A DNA stretch of 64,000 nt from GCA-2684655 sp963974725 (GCA_963974725.1 CAXBFC010000001.1:1-64000), one strand, 5' to 3'. Shown: positions 18,606 through 27,847, numbered from the stretch's first letter. Made by a program: numbers and translations. The notes: generated from the letters alone by a model not told the origin.

Positions 18606-20462
18606 TCAGTTCATCACGATCGTGATCGGGTTCGAGAACGTGAAGCCGATCGCGAGGTTGGCCGGGTTGGTGGTCAAACCCTGCAGAGTAATCTGCAAGC
18701 CCGGCGGCAAGAACGCCGGCACGGGCACGGCCAAGGTGGCATCACCGTTTGCGTCCAATACGTAGGCCGGGTTGAGAAGCCCGTTCGCGAGGATGAGCAG
18801 ATTGGGTGCAAGACCCAACGTGCCCGCCGGCCCCGGAGCACCAGGATTCAGGCCAATGCCGAACGGCAGCAAGTAGGCCTCACCCGGGTGGCCATGCACT
18901 TCGACAGTCATTGACGAACCGAGCGCAACCGATAGCGGTGGCGCACCAAAGCCTGGCGAGCCACCGGTGCCATTGATCTCAAACGCCGCGCCACGCGATT
19001 CCTTCTGCACCGGCAGCGGCGGGCTATCGAAGAAGAACAGCAGGTCAGCAAGTTCATCGATGCCGATCACTTCCATGTCTTCGTCACCGTCAATGTCCGC
19101 CAAGATCGCGCACGAGCCCGCGCCCGTTGCCGGCAATATCTGCGGCGTGCCATAGGTGCCGTTGCCCTGGTTGCGGAACACGTAGAACGAACCGCCGGTG
19201 TAGCTCGACGAAATCAGGTCGAGGTCGCCGTCGCCATCCAAGTCGCCAAGGTCAATCGCCAGCGAGAACGGCCCGCAGGGATAGGTCACGGCCGGCAAGA
19301 AACCGCCGGCACCGTTGTTCCTCATCACCGCCACGCTGCTTGCGTTCGACAGGCTCGCAACAACATCGACGTCACCATCCAGGTCGACGTCACCGGTCGC
19401 CATCATCCACGGGCGGCCGCCAGCGGCAACTGTCGCTGAAACGGTGAAGTTGCCGGCACCATCACCGAGCAGCATCGCGACGTCCTCGCTGCCGTAGCCG
19501 CCGACGAACAGGTCCATGATGCCATCGCCGTTGATGTCCGCTGCGGCGATCGAGGTTTCGTTGGAGACACCACCTTGAAAGCTCACCGACGGTTGGAACG
19601 TGCCATCGCCGTTGTTGCGAATGAGCGACAGCGTGCCACTGACGCGATTGGCCGTCATGATGTCGGTGTCGCCATCGCCATCGACGTCGAGCACCGTCAA
19701 GCCGCGCGGGCCCGTGCCAACCGGTAGGATCACCACCGGCAGCAAGTCGCCAGTGCCATCGTTGAGGAACACACCAACCGAGTTGCCGGTGATGTTGGCG
19801 ACCGCGAAGTCCGTCCACCCATCATCGTTGAAGTCCGCACCTTCGTTCGAACTCGGCTTCGTCCCAAACGGCAGCGAGTGCACCGTGAAGGTCGAGAAGT
19901 TGCCGGCGCCATCGTTCATGAAGCGGCGGACATCGTGGGCGTCCTCATTCGGGATCAGCAGATCGCAGTAGCCATCGTTATCCAGGTCGCCGGCGTAAGC
20001 GCCATAGGAGCGAATCAACCCCTCGCCGGGAAAACGAATCGGCACGGTCACTTGATGCACAAGACTCGGCACCGCGGGCGGTGACGCAATCCAGAACCCA
20101 GTCGCATGATTGGCGGCCAACGCCACCCCACCCGAACTCATCAACGCCGGCGTCAGCGTCGCCGTGATCTGTTCGCCGGCGGAGAACGGCGCGCTGGGAG
20201 TAAAGCGAATCACCGTGTTGCCGCTCTCAAGCGTGCGCGTGCCATTCATGACCCCGCTCCAACGCCCCCACACCATGACAGAGTTCGCCGTCACCGTCCC
20301 GGGGTCGACCGGCGCACCAAACGTCCAGGTGATATCGCCCACCGCCGACGCATCCGTCGCCTCAGCCGTCGGAACAACCTGCACAACCTGGAACTGCGCC
20401 GAAACAGAAGCACAAGCAATGACGCCAACCACAAACAGCACTCGAGGAAGATGGATTCGCAT
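18606..20462 (-). CDS. Secreted SbsA-Ig plus VCBS/FG-GAP repeat protein
   Basis: An exported protein of about 618 residues. ATG 20462 gives MRIHLPRVLFVVGVIACASVSA, a good signal peptide; the frame continues to 20639 but that part crosses a REP element and the start of the transposase gene. Residues about 25-130 look like a bacterial Ig-like SbsA domain (DITWTFGAPVDPGTVTANSV, VIRFTPSAPF). Then follow six or more VCBS/FG-GAP blades with calcium-binding loops (DLDNDGYCDLLIP, DVDGDGDTDIMTA, DINGDGIMDLFVG, DLDGDGDLDLISS). The last roughly 110 residues are the beta-rich C-terminal domain shared by several exported proteins here (VHGHPGEAYLLPFGIGLNPG). A binding or structural surface role is likely; no enzyme motif is seen. 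Confidence 0.85.
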   Translation of the reverse strand: MRIHLPRVLFVVGVIACASVSAQFQVVQVVPTAEATDASAVGDITWTFGAPVDPGTVTANSVMVWGRWSGVMNGTRTLESGNTVIRFTPSAPFSAGEQITATLTPALMSSGGVALAANHATGFWIASPPAVPSLVHQVTVPIRFPGEGLIRSYGAYAGDLDNDGYCDLLIPNEDAHDVRRFMNDGAGNFSTFTVHSLPFGTKPSSNEGADFNDDGWTDFAVANITGNSVGVFLNDGTGDLLPVVILPVGTGPRGLTVLDVDGDGDTDIMTANRVSGTLSLIRNNGDGTFQPSVSFQGGVSNETSIAAADINGDGIMDLFVGGYGSEDVAMLLGDGAGNFTVSATVAAGGRPWMMATGDVDLDGDVDVVASLSNASSVAVMRNNGAGGFLPAVTYPCGPFSLAIDLGDLDGDGDLDLISSSYTGGSFYVFRNQGNGTYGTPQILPATGAGSCAILADIDGDEDMEVIGIDELADLLFFFDSPPLPVQKESRGAAFEINGTGGSPGFGAPPLSVALGSSMTVEVHGHPGEAYLLPFGIGLNPGAPGPAGTLGLAPNLLILANGLLNPAYVLDANGDATLAVPVPAFLPPGLQITLQGLTTNPANLAIGFTFSNPITIVMN

Positions 20463-20471
20463 CCCCTGATC

Positions 20472-20510
20472 GTACGGTGCCTCGTACGCACCCAGGCACA
20501 GAAGTAACAC
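20472..20510. repeat. REP-like element at the 5' side of the RAYT gene
   Basis: Contains AGGCACAGAAGTAACAC (20494-20510), an exact inverted copy of part of the repeat at 21611-21637, preceded by GTACGGTGCC. A 12-base insertion splits it relative to the other copies. It lies in the divergent region between the VCBS gene and the transposase. Confidence 0.85.
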
Positions 20511-20562
20511 TTTCCCGGCCCGTTGTTCGCCTGCTCGTTCCACCACTTGCAGAAGAACGCAA

Positions 20563-21570
20563 ATGGCAAGGAAACCGCGCAACGACTCGCCAGGAACCTG
20601 GCACCACGCAATGAACCGCGCGATCGCTCGCCGGCCCATCTTCGAAACGCGAGAGGATGTGCGCTACTTCCTCGCTGGCGTCGCCCGTTCGGTTCGCAGA
20701 GGCCAACTCGAAGTGCACGCATGGTGCGTGATGACGACGCATTTCCACATGCTCGTGCGAAGTCCGATCGGCGAGTTGTCAGAGGCGATGCACCGCATCC
20801 AGAATGCGTTCACGCGCTACTTCAACCGGAAACGGCGTCGTGATGGACCACTGTTTCGCGGTCGCTTCTTGTCCAACCCTGTGGAATCGATCGCCTACCG
20901 GCGGATTCTGGTGAACTACATCGACGCGAATCCGGTTCGTGCCGGCCTGTGCACCGATCCATGCAGGTATCCGTGGGGCAGCGCGCGGCAGTATGTCGAA
21001 AGCACGGGACCACGTTGGCTGCACCGGCAATGGGTCGAAGAGCTGGTCTCCGAGCGATCGCCTACGGGGCGCTTCGATCCGAGTTCTTATCCGCGATCCA
21101 CGGATGAGCGGCAGCGTGATGTGTTCGCGCACCTGGTGCAAGCGCGACTCGAATCGTCCAGCACAACCGACGAGCTCGATTCGCTATTGGCCATGGCGCC
21201 CCCGGCCATTCGCGCTTGGTTGCGGCGCAAGGCGGTTCTCGCTGATGGCGCGCCACCACCATTCCCATGCGTCGCGGCCACCGTCATCACCGACTCGATC
21301 GCCGAATCCGCCATCCAGCACGGCACCTGGATCGTTCGCCCAAACCGCGCACAAGTCGACGGCTGGTCCACCCTGCACGCAGGTCTCCTACGCGGTCTCG
21401 CAAACGAGAGCATGGTCGGCGTTGCACATCGCGTCAAAGTGTCGGCAGTGCAAGCCAAGAGGCTTGTCACTCGCCACCGAGAGCTCCTGCTCACGTCCGA
21501 CCTCTACAGCAACCGCGCCGCTGAAATCACCCACACAATCCTGAACGTACTGTGCCAGGCACAGATCTAA
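20563..21570 (+). CDS. REP-associated tyrosine transposase (RAYT, IS200/IS605-like Y1)
   Basis: A 335-residue Y1-type HUH nuclease of the RAYT family. Residues 60-62 (TTHFHMLVRS) give the H-x-H metal site, and VNYIDANPVRAGL places a likely nucleophile Tyr119, close to where I remember it in E. coli RAYT. The segments FNRKRRRDGPLFRGRFLS and YPWGSARQY are also typical. The C-terminal 150 residues are longer than in the shortest relatives and resemble a DnaA/helix-turn-helix-type binding tail. RAYTs are domesticated transposases that move or maintain REP palindromes; this one is flanked by REP copies at 20472-20510 and 21547-21641, and another pair is at 59281-59358. The 3' REP supplies the last codons (LCQAQI) and the stop. 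Confidence 0.9.
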   Translation: MARKPRNDSPGTWHHAMNRAIARRPIFETREDVRYFLAGVARSVRRGQLEVHAWCVMTTHFHMLVRSPIGELSEAMHRIQNAFTRYFNRKRRRDGPLFRGRFLSNPVESIAYRRILVNYIDANPVRAGLCTDPCRYPWGSARQYVESTGPRWLHRQWVEELVSERSPTGRFDPSSYPRSTDERQRDVFAHLVQARLESSSTTDELDSLLAMAPPAIRAWLRRKAVLADGAPPPFPCVAATVITDSIAESAIQHGTWIVRPNRAQVDGWSTLHAGLLRGLANESMVGVAHRVKVSAVQAKRLVTRHRELLLTSDLYSNRAAEITHTILNVLCQAQI

Positions 21571-21641
21571 CATCTTCGCGCTTCGCTACAACCAGGACGC
21601 GAACGTCAACGTGTTACTTCTGTGCCTGGCACCGTACTAAC
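21547..21641. repeat. REP doublet at the 3' end of the RAYT gene
   Basis: Two inverted repeat units: GTACTGTGCCAGGCACAG (from 21547) and the mirror-type unit GTGTTACTTCTGTGCCTGGC (from 21611), separated by about 40 bases. Each unit can fold into a hairpin around GTGCC/GGCAC. The first unit ends the transposase frame and the second touches the stop codon of the Gfo/Idh gene on the other strand. Confidence 0.9.
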
Positions 21642-22953
21642 TCTCGAAGGGGTTGTACTTGCCGGGGACGGGGATGGGGTACTTGCCGTCTTCGCCGGGG
21701 ACGGTTGGTGGCACGGAGTCCATGGTGTAGGTGTCGATGCCGGGGGCCAGGTTGCGGCCGCGGGCTAGCAGGTCGTCCCACTTGAGCTCCTTGCCGGAGT
21801 AGCAGGCTTCGCGGCCGAGGATGGCGGTGAAGGTGGAGTGCGCGCCGTATTCGCCTTCGTTGTAGATCTCGCCGCGCATCAGGGCCTCGATCAGGTCGTG
21901 CTGCTCTTGTTGGTGACCGCCTGGGCTGCGTCCCTTGAACTGCCACGCGTTCGGGCCTTCGATGCGGCCGGCTGGCACAGCGGTGCCCTTGCTGCCGTGA
22001 AGGGCTTCGCTGACGTTGGTCCAACCACCGGCGAGGTGACGGCCTTGGCTGTACATCTTGGTACCGTCGGCAAACGTGTACTCGCAGAACGTGTGGTCGT
22101 TGATCTGCGACTTGGTGGCGTCGCCGCCCATGCGCATTTCACGACCGCCCATGCCGTTGCACTTGACCGGGTAGGCGTTCTTCGCCCAGCAGCCGACGTC
22201 GAGGTTGTGGATGTGCTGCTCGACGATCTGGTCGCCGCAGACCCAGTTGAAGTGGTACCAGTTGTTGCACTGGAACCCCATCTCGGACTGATTCGGACGA
22301 CGCTTGCGATACCAGATGCCACCGCCGTTCCAGTAGACACGCGACAGGATGACGTCGCCGATCGCGCCGTCGTGCACGCGCTTCATCGTCTCCATGTACT
22401 TCGGCTCGTGACGACGCTGCAGGCCGATGCCGACCATCAGGTTCTTCTTCTTGGACTCGGTGACGGCGGCGAGCACGCGGCGAATGCCGGGGGCGTCGGT
22501 CGCGACCGGCTTCTCCATGAAGATGTGCTTGCCCTTGCTGACCGCGTATTCGAACTGCTGCGGCTTGAAGCCAGGCGGCGTCGCAATGACCACGAGATCA
22601 CAGTCACTGTCGATCGCGCGCTTGTAGGCATCGAGACCGGTGAAGATGCGCTCGGCGGTCACATCGACCTTGCCCTCCGCATGCTCACGCAAACTCGCCA
22701 CCGAGTTCTCGGCTTTCTCGCGGAACGCATCGGCGACGGCGACCAAGCGCACGTTGCCCTTGGTGTTGAAGATCTGGCCGACGGCACCTGTGCCGCGACC
22801 GCCACAACCGACCAGCGCGACCTTGATCTCGTCGCAACCGCGAACGTGAACGTTTGGCATCATGGAAGCACTGGGCATGGACGCAGAAACGCCAGTGCCG
22901 ACGAGGGCAGCAGAGGACGTTGCAAGGAAGTTCCGACGGGTAGTCTTGGGCAT
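21637..22953 (-). CDS. Gfo/Idh/MocA family oxidoreductase, Tat-exported
   Basis: A 438-residue NAD(P)-dependent oxidoreductase of the Gfo/Idh/MocA family. The start at ATG 22953 gives MPKTTRRNFLATSSAALVG, a Tat signal; the longer frame to 23106 would overlap the EamA gene. The Rossmann motif is IKVALVGCGGRGTG, and the catalytic Lys sits in IFMEKPVATDAPG. Further family marks are WYHFNWVCGDQIVEQHIHN and HSTFTAILGREACYSGKE. Such Tat-exported members are numerous in planctomycetes and are thought to act on sugars or polyols, often with cofactor loaded before export (family knowledge). The substrate is unknown. Its stop codon lies inside the REP doublet shared with the transposase. Confidence 0.92.
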   Translation of the reverse strand: MPKTTRRNFLATSSAALVGTGVSASMPSASMMPNVHVRGCDEIKVALVGCGGRGTGAVGQIFNTKGNVRLVAVADAFREKAENSVASLREHAEGKVDVTAERIFTGLDAYKRAIDSDCDLVVIATPPGFKPQQFEYAVSKGKHIFMEKPVATDAPGIRRVLAAVTESKKKNLMVGIGLQRRHEPKYMETMKRVHDGAIGDVILSRVYWNGGGIWYRKRRPNQSEMGFQCNNWYHFNWVCGDQIVEQHIHNLDVGCWAKNAYPVKCNGMGGREMRMGGDATKSQINDHTFCEYTFADGTKMYSQGRHLAGGWTNVSEALHGSKGTAVPAGRIEGPNAWQFKGRSPGGHQQEQHDLIEALMRGEIYNEGEYGAHSTFTAILGREACYSGKELKWDDLLARGRNLAPGIDTYTMDSVPPTVPGEDGKYPIPVPGKYNPFES

Positions 22954-23056
22954 GAAGTTCGTCTCGACAGGCTGAGTTGGAGGCGCAACGGTAGTGCAAT
23001 GGGCGCGTGCAATGCCAGCCCCCGGCGCCGCTGTCATGCGCCAAAGATGTAGGCGA

Positions 23057-23941
23057 TTAGCGGGGACGGCCGGAGCGAGTCGAAAGCCATGCGGACAGCA
23101 AGACAATGGCTGTGCCGATGATCGCGAGCACCGTCACCGATTCGCCGCGCACCGCAATGCCAAGCACCGTGGCCACCACCGGGATGACATAGGTCGTCAT
23201 CGACGCACGAACGGATCCAACGCGGCCCGTGAGCTTCGTGGCCATCATCAAGGCCAGCCCGGTGCCGCCCGCGCCGAGCGCGATGCAGGCGAACATCGGC
23301 CCCCACGCGAAGCTCGACTCGGGCAAGCCAACGACTGCGTATGGCGCGACCAACACAGCAGCAAGTGCGACCGCGCGAGACAGCACTGGCATCGAGCCAT
23401 ACTTGCGCTGTAGCGGCCCGGCGAGATTGATGGCGAAGCCATAGGAGAAGATCGCCGCCAGGACCAGAGCGACCCCAATCGCATGCGTGCTTGAGGTCGT
23501 CGCGCCCGGGATGCCAATCAACAGAACGCCGACCACGCCGACCGCCACCCCCACCATGCGCCGAGTGCTCGTCGGGGTTGCGAAGAACAACCAAGAGATC
23601 GCAACGGTGCCGAGCGGCATCGCCGCATTGAGCATTCCGGCCAACGACGAATCAATCCACTGCTGGGCAATCGGGAACATTGTCAACGGAAACGCAATCC
23701 ACGTCACGGCAAGCCACGCGATCTTCGGCAGATCTCGCCGCTCGACCGGGCGCCAGGCCCTTGGCAAGAGGCCGAGGAACAACGCGCCCGTGAATACGCG
23801 CAAGAACGTGACGACACCCGGCGAAAACGCTTCGAGGCCGATCGCGATAAACAAGAACGACGCGCCCCAGATGCAAGCCGCGCCAAGCAGCAACGCCCAA
23901 TCGAGCAAGCGGAACGGCGTATCCGCGTGGGAGACGCTCAC
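23057..23941 (-). CDS. EamA/DMT-family transporter
   Basis: A 294-residue inner-membrane protein with ten predicted hydrophobic helices arranged as two EamA repeats. The first repeat starts LLLGAACIWGASFLFIAIGLE and the second starts ALVLAAIFSYGFAINLAGPL; the GVVGVLLIG segment is a typical DMT helix. Members export metabolites such as amino acids, nucleobases or sugars; the substrate cannot be told from sequence. Its ATG overlaps the stop of the upstream dehydrogenase-like gene as ATGA (23938-23941), so translation is probably coupled and the transporter belongs to the DUF1080/cytochrome/dehydrogenase transcript. Confidence 0.9.
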   Translation of the reverse strand: MSVSHADTPFRLLDWALLLGAACIWGASFLFIAIGLEAFSPGVVTFLRVFTGALFLGLLPRAWRPVERRDLPKIAWLAVTWIAFPLTMFPIAQQWIDSSLAGMLNAAMPLGTVAISWLFFATPTSTRRMVGVAVGVVGVLLIGIPGATTSSTHAIGVALVLAAIFSYGFAINLAGPLQRKYGSMPVLSRAVALAAVLVAPYAVVGLPESSFAWGPMFACIALGAGGTGLALMMATKLTGRVGSVRASMTTYVIPVVATVLGIAVRGESVTVLAIIGTAIVLLSAWLSTRSGRPR

Positions 23942-25437
23942 TGACGCTTCTTCTGCAATGTATAGTAGACCTTGTCGCCAAGCAGTTGCTTCGCCGTGCG
24001 CGACGCCATGCCAGCTAGTGAGAAGGTGTAGACATTGCCTTCGCGCAACTCACCCAACTGCACGGTCAGCGTCGTGCCGGCGTCGTCCAAGTTCGCGGAC
24101 GCTACGGGCACATCACGGTCATCGACCTTCGGCGAGCCATAGGCCTTGAAGTACTTGTAGCCATGCGCGCGCACCTTCAAGCCCTTGAGGGTCTGCATGT
24201 CAACTGGCTGAGTAAACCGCAACGTGAAGCCGCGCGAAGTCACGCGCACCTGATCGACCGCGAACAGCTCTGCTGGCTTCGCCCGCAACCGCACACGCAC
24301 CAGGCCCTCAGCACCGGCCCACGACAAGTGCGTCTTGCCGATCCACAGCGAACCATCCGCAGTGAACGTCATGCGATGATTGCCGGCGCCAAGCAACTGG
24401 GTCTGCAAGAACGGGATGGCCGCGCCTTGGGACACGTCGCCGACCGGATCCGGAAGGAACCGCACCAACGTCTTCTGATTCATCTCCCCCAGCAACGTCT
24501 GCCCTGCAAAGACACCAAACACGCCTTCGGGCACCGCGATCGGCTGTGTTGGCGAACTGGCAAGCTCTCCTTGCGGCAACCAGGCGGCGGCCGGCGTACG
24601 CAACGCATCCAGTTCCGCGACCGGCATCTGCAAGGGGTTGCGCGTCCAGCCTTCGCGCCAGATCAGCGACGCAACGTGGCCGTAGAAGCCTCCTTCGCGC
24701 ACGTGGTGCACCTTGCTTGTGCCAAGCCAATCACCCTGATTATCCGTCACCAAGAGTCGACCATCCGCATCGAAACCGATGCCATCCGGTGAACGAAAAC
24801 CGCACGCGAACGGAGTCACCTGCTCGCCATCCGGCGACAGTTTGATGACCCAGCCGCGCCACTTGGCGCGCGCATACATGCGACCGGCTGCGCCACGCAC
24901 CTTGCCCCACTCCTTGGCAACGTCCATCTTGTCGCGGGGCACGCCAATGTCGCTCCACTCACCACGGATCTCCTCGCGGATGCCAGCACCGTTCGACGCG
25001 GTGTTGAGTGCCACGTAGAGATTGCCGTCGCGATCGCGCGCCGGGCCGAACGCGAACTCGTGGTAGTTGCCGGTCATGCCAAAGCCGTCATAGACGGTGT
25101 CGTAGGCATCAGCGCGGCCATCGCCATCGGTATCGCGCAAGCGCGTCAACTCGCAACGCTGCATGACCAACAGGCTCGAATCGCTTTCGGCCAGCATGCC
25201 CAGCGGCTCGTGCAAGCCTTCGGCGAACGGCGTCCACACGCCAGTCGCCGGATCGTAGAGCAACACCTCGCCGCGATGAAAACACACCGCCAACTTGCCG
25301 CTCGGCAGAGCGGCGATGCCGCCAATCTGCGGATCGATACCGGCCGGGATCTCGATCGTTTCGATCGAGAACGCATCCGTCCACACGTCACCGCGAAACG
25401 CACCCAACATGGCGAAGAACACTGCAAAGACATGCAT
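23938..25437 (-). CDS. PQQ-dependent dehydrogenase-like beta-propeller protein
   Basis: A 499-residue exported protein (MHVFAVFFAMLGAFRG signal). It has the propeller pattern of the soluble glucose/sorbosone-dehydrogenase superfamily in its planctomycete form: IDPQIGGIAALPSGKLAVCFHRGEV, RLRDTDGDGRADAYDTVYDGFGMTGNYHEFAFGPARDRDGNLYVALN, SPDGIGFDADGRLLVTDNQGDWLG. Family members often sit next to or are fused to a c-type cytochrome, as here. The C-terminal 130 residues form an extra beta domain (FTLRFTQPVDMQTLKGLKVR). It starts one base into the stop of the cytochrome gene (TGATG) and ends ATGA with the transporter. Probable periplasmic sugar or alcohol oxidation; PQQ dependence is not proven by sequence. 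Confidence 0.75.
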   Translation of the reverse strand: MHVFAVFFAMLGAFRGDVWTDAFSIETIEIPAGIDPQIGGIAALPSGKLAVCFHRGEVLLYDPATGVWTPFAEGLHEPLGMLAESDSSLLVMQRCELTRLRDTDGDGRADAYDTVYDGFGMTGNYHEFAFGPARDRDGNLYVALNTASNGAGIREEIRGEWSDIGVPRDKMDVAKEWGKVRGAAGRMYARAKWRGWVIKLSPDGEQVTPFACGFRSPDGIGFDADGRLLVTDNQGDWLGTSKVHHVREGGFYGHVASLIWREGWTRNPLQMPVAELDALRTPAAAWLPQGELASSPTQPIAVPEGVFGVFAGQTLLGEMNQKTLVRFLPDPVGDVSQGAAIPFLQTQLLGAGNHRMTFTADGSLWIGKTHLSWAGAEGLVRVRLRAKPAELFAVDQVRVTSRGFTLRFTQPVDMQTLKGLKVRAHGYKYFKAYGSPKVDDRDVPVASANLDDAGTTLTVQLGELREGNVYTFSLAGMASRTAKQLLGDKVYYTLQKKRQ

Positions 25438-26363
25438 CAGTTTTTCTCCTCCATGATCACGGTGAACGCAGCTTCCTTGCCCTTGTTTGGCGTGAACATG
25501 GCTCCTTCGAACAGGCCATGCTCACTGAAGTAGTCGAGCTTGTCTGAGGCCACGAACATCATGCGCCAATCCGCCGGAGCGCCGCGTAAGACGAAGTGCC
25601 GGGCCAGTGCCTGACCGTCACTGCTCATCGTAATGCGCTCCTGCACTTCGACCTCGCCGACGCGATAGCGAAACGTAGGCAAGCCGTCCTTGAGACGGTA
25701 GCCGAGGAACTTGCGCTTCGCATTCTCGGCCACCGGCAACGGACTCTTCGCTTCGCGCAACAACACCTCACCCACGACCTTGGCCAGCCCATTGCCGTTG
25801 CTCTTCCAAACTGGCCATCCGTCAACGAAATCGCCCTTCCACACGTACCGCAAACGGCACGCGCCCGCGTCGAAACAGAAGTGGTAGTCGTTGTTGACGG
25901 CAACTGCGATGGCCGCGGGCCCTGCATCCGGCATGAACAAGCGCATCACCAACGGCCGCTTCCGCATCGATGGCGATGCGCGAAACTTGTCGGCGTCCTT
26001 GACAACAACTTCCTTCATGCCCTTCGTGCTGGCGACGATGTAGCCATGGATCGACATCAGATGGGCGTCCGTCAACGCCGCCATCGACGGCATCTGGATG
26101 ACTCCCTTGCGCTTCGGCTGGGGATCCTTGCACCACGCCAGGAAGTCTTTGCGTTTATCGCCGTAGAGTCCAGCGATCTCGACCAGTGAAGGGCCGACAT
26201 GCATGCGATCGTGCACATGGCACGCCGCACACATGGCGCCAAACAACAATTCGCCTTGCTCGAGTGCGCCGGCGCCCTGCTTGCCATCTTGGGCATTCGC
26301 AGCACTACAGCAGAAGAAGGAGAGAACGAGCGCGAAGCGCTGCAGGTGCGTAGGCAACATCAA
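25437..26363 (-). CDS. Secreted monohaem cytochrome c protein with C-terminal domain
   Basis: A 308-residue exported protein (RFALVLSFFCCSAANA). Residues 35-125 are a class I cytochrome c domain with CAACH at 45-49, a VGPSLVEIAGLYG loop and a later Met in IQMPSMAALTDA that may be the axial ligand. Residues about 130-300 are a second beta-rich domain (LFMPDAGPAAIAVAVNNDYHFCFDAGACRLRYVWKG), which I have seen paired with planctomycete dehydrogenases. It could be the electron acceptor for the downstream propeller dehydrogenase, with which it is translationally coupled. It follows the DUF1080 gene by 12 bases on the same strand. Confidence 0.85.
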   Translation of the reverse strand: MMLPTHLQRFALVLSFFCCSAANAQDGKQGAGALEQGELLFGAMCAACHVHDRMHVGPSLVEIAGLYGDKRKDFLAWCKDPQPKRKGVIQMPSMAALTDAHLMSIHGYIVASTKGMKEVVVKDADKFRASPSMRKRPLVMRLFMPDAGPAAIAVAVNNDYHFCFDAGACRLRYVWKGDFVDGWPVWKSNGNGLAKVVGEVLLREAKSPLPVAENAKRKFLGYRLKDGLPTFRYRVGEVEVQERITMSSDGQALARHFVLRGAPADWRMMFVASDKLDYFSEHGLFEGAMFTPNKGKEAAFTVIMEEKN

Positions 26364-26375
26364 TTGATTCGTGGA

Positions 26376-27776
26376 TCAGAGCGAGCGAATGCGCAGGTTC
26401 CGCAGTTGCAGCGGCATCGAGTGATCTTGGAACCCAATCGAGCCCGTGCGCGGGCGATCGGCGATGCGCTTGTGATCGAGCGCCATCGTGTGCACCAGGC
26501 GACCATTCAACGTCACCAGAATCGTGCCGTTCTCGCAAAGCACGTGCATGTGGTTCCACTCACCCGCCGGCTTCGCCGCGTTCTCACTCGGCGGCCCACC
26601 CGGAATGATGCCGCCGGCATCGTGGTCGGTCAGACGCACCTTGTCCGCGGCCGTCGCGTAGAGCTGCACTTCGACGCCCGTGGCGACTGGCTTCGCCTGA
26701 TCGCCGACGTGGAAGTAGAAACCTGAGTTGCCGTTCTTCTCGAGGCTGTACTCAAACTCCGCCTCGAAATCCGCGTAGTCGCCTTCGACCCATAGGTAGT
26801 GGCCGTAGCGCTGCCAACCCTTCTGACCATCGCTCGGCGTCAGCTTGGCGACGCCATCGGCGAGCGTCCAATTGCCTTTGGTCGCGCAATGCGTCGACAG
26901 TTCTTTGCCGGCCAGCGGCTTCGCCCAGGCACCCGGCTCCTCCAGTTTCAGGATCTCGACCGAACGGAACTGGATCGCGTGGCTCTCGGATTGCAGCGAG
27001 ATCGTGCCCTTGCGCAGTTGCTTGCTACGACCATCGGCGAGCAACTTCTTGGCGTCCGCATCGCGCGGATCCAATTGCGGCTGCTCATAGGCGAGCACCG
27101 TGTGGCCGTCGATCAGGTGACGAATCGTATCGCCGCGCACTTCGATCTCGGCAGTGACCCAACCGTCGCCCCGGTAGGTCTTGGAGTTGGAGTTCAAGCA
27201 ATGCGGCGTCCACAGCTTGCCGTTGCGAACGACATTCGTGCCGGGCGTGCACAGGTTCGAAGTCGGCCGCTCGCCCTTCTCGCGACCGCCCAGGATCTGC
27301 ACTTCGATCGACACTGGGAAGTTCTGTTTCTTGGTCATCGATTCCGCGGACTGGCCATGAATCATCACGCCACTGTTGCGGAACGCCCAGCCAGGGCCAC
27401 CCTTCACCTGAGGGCCGACAAAGCGGTATTCGGTGCGGAATCGGTAGCTGGCAAACTCGTCCTTGTAGAACAGGTGACCAAAGCGGCCGTTGAACGCATC
27501 GTAGTTTTCGTAGGAGACGGTCAGCAGTCCGTCGACGACGCGGAACGTATCACCAAAGTTGTCACCGAGATCGTGGCCGACGATCTTCGGCGTCCAACCG
27601 GTCAGGTCCTTGCCGTTGAACAACGGCCGCCACGTTGCCGGCGAGGCATCGGGAGCAGCGGGCGCAGCGGCGTCTTGCGCAGCGGTAACGCCGGCAAAAC
27701 TGGTGACCGCCAGCATCGCAGCGGCAACCAGCTGCGGAAAGAACACAACACGAGGACGAGGGTGCGAACCGTTCAT
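26376..27776 (-). CDS. Secreted protein with two DUF1080 (3-keto-disaccharide hydrolase-like) domains
   Basis: A 466-residue exported protein carrying two DUF1080 domains in tandem. The first (about residues 45-260) starts WRPLFNGKDLTGWTPKI and contains FRTEYRFVGPQVKGGPGWAFRNSGVMIHGQ; the second (about 290-465) contains NSGFYFHVGDQAKPVATGVEVQLY and GEWNHMHVLCENGTILVTLNG. DUF1080 is a concanavalin-like fold whose studied members hydrolyse or bind 3-keto-glucosides. It heads the run of genes that continues with the cytochrome, the dehydrogenase-like propeller and the transporter, which together suggest oxidation of a sugar to a 3-keto form, hydrolysis and transport (inference). Confidence 0.9.
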   Translation of the reverse strand: MNGSHPRPRVVFFPQLVAAAMLAVTSFAGVTAAQDAAAPAAPDASPATWRPLFNGKDLTGWTPKIVGHDLGDNFGDTFRVVDGLLTVSYENYDAFNGRFGHLFYKDEFASYRFRTEYRFVGPQVKGGPGWAFRNSGVMIHGQSAESMTKKQNFPVSIEVQILGGREKGERPTSNLCTPGTNVVRNGKLWTPHCLNSNSKTYRGDGWVTAEIEVRGDTIRHLIDGHTVLAYEQPQLDPRDADAKKLLADGRSKQLRKGTISLQSESHAIQFRSVEILKLEEPGAWAKPLAGKELSTHCATKGNWTLADGVAKLTPSDGQKGWQRYGHYLWVEGDYADFEAEFEYSLEKNGNSGFYFHVGDQAKPVATGVEVQLYATAADKVRLTDHDAGGIIPGGPPSENAAKPAGEWNHMHVLCENGTILVTLNGRLVHTMALDHKRIADRPRTGSIGFQDHSMPLQLRNLRIRSL

Positions 27777-27847
27777 CGCCGGACGATACCCGATGCCGGT
27801 CTCGGGTCACGCGTCCCATCCGCGTGTCAATCGCGGCACCGCGACTG

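Noticed and set aside
20463..20639. Extended N-terminus of the VCBS protein
   Set aside because: It crosses a REP element and the start of the transposase gene; ATG 20462 gives a proper signal peptide.
21838..23052. 404-codon plus-strand open frame
   Set aside because: Antisense to the Gfo/Idh oxidoreductase, which has Rossmann and catalytic motifs.
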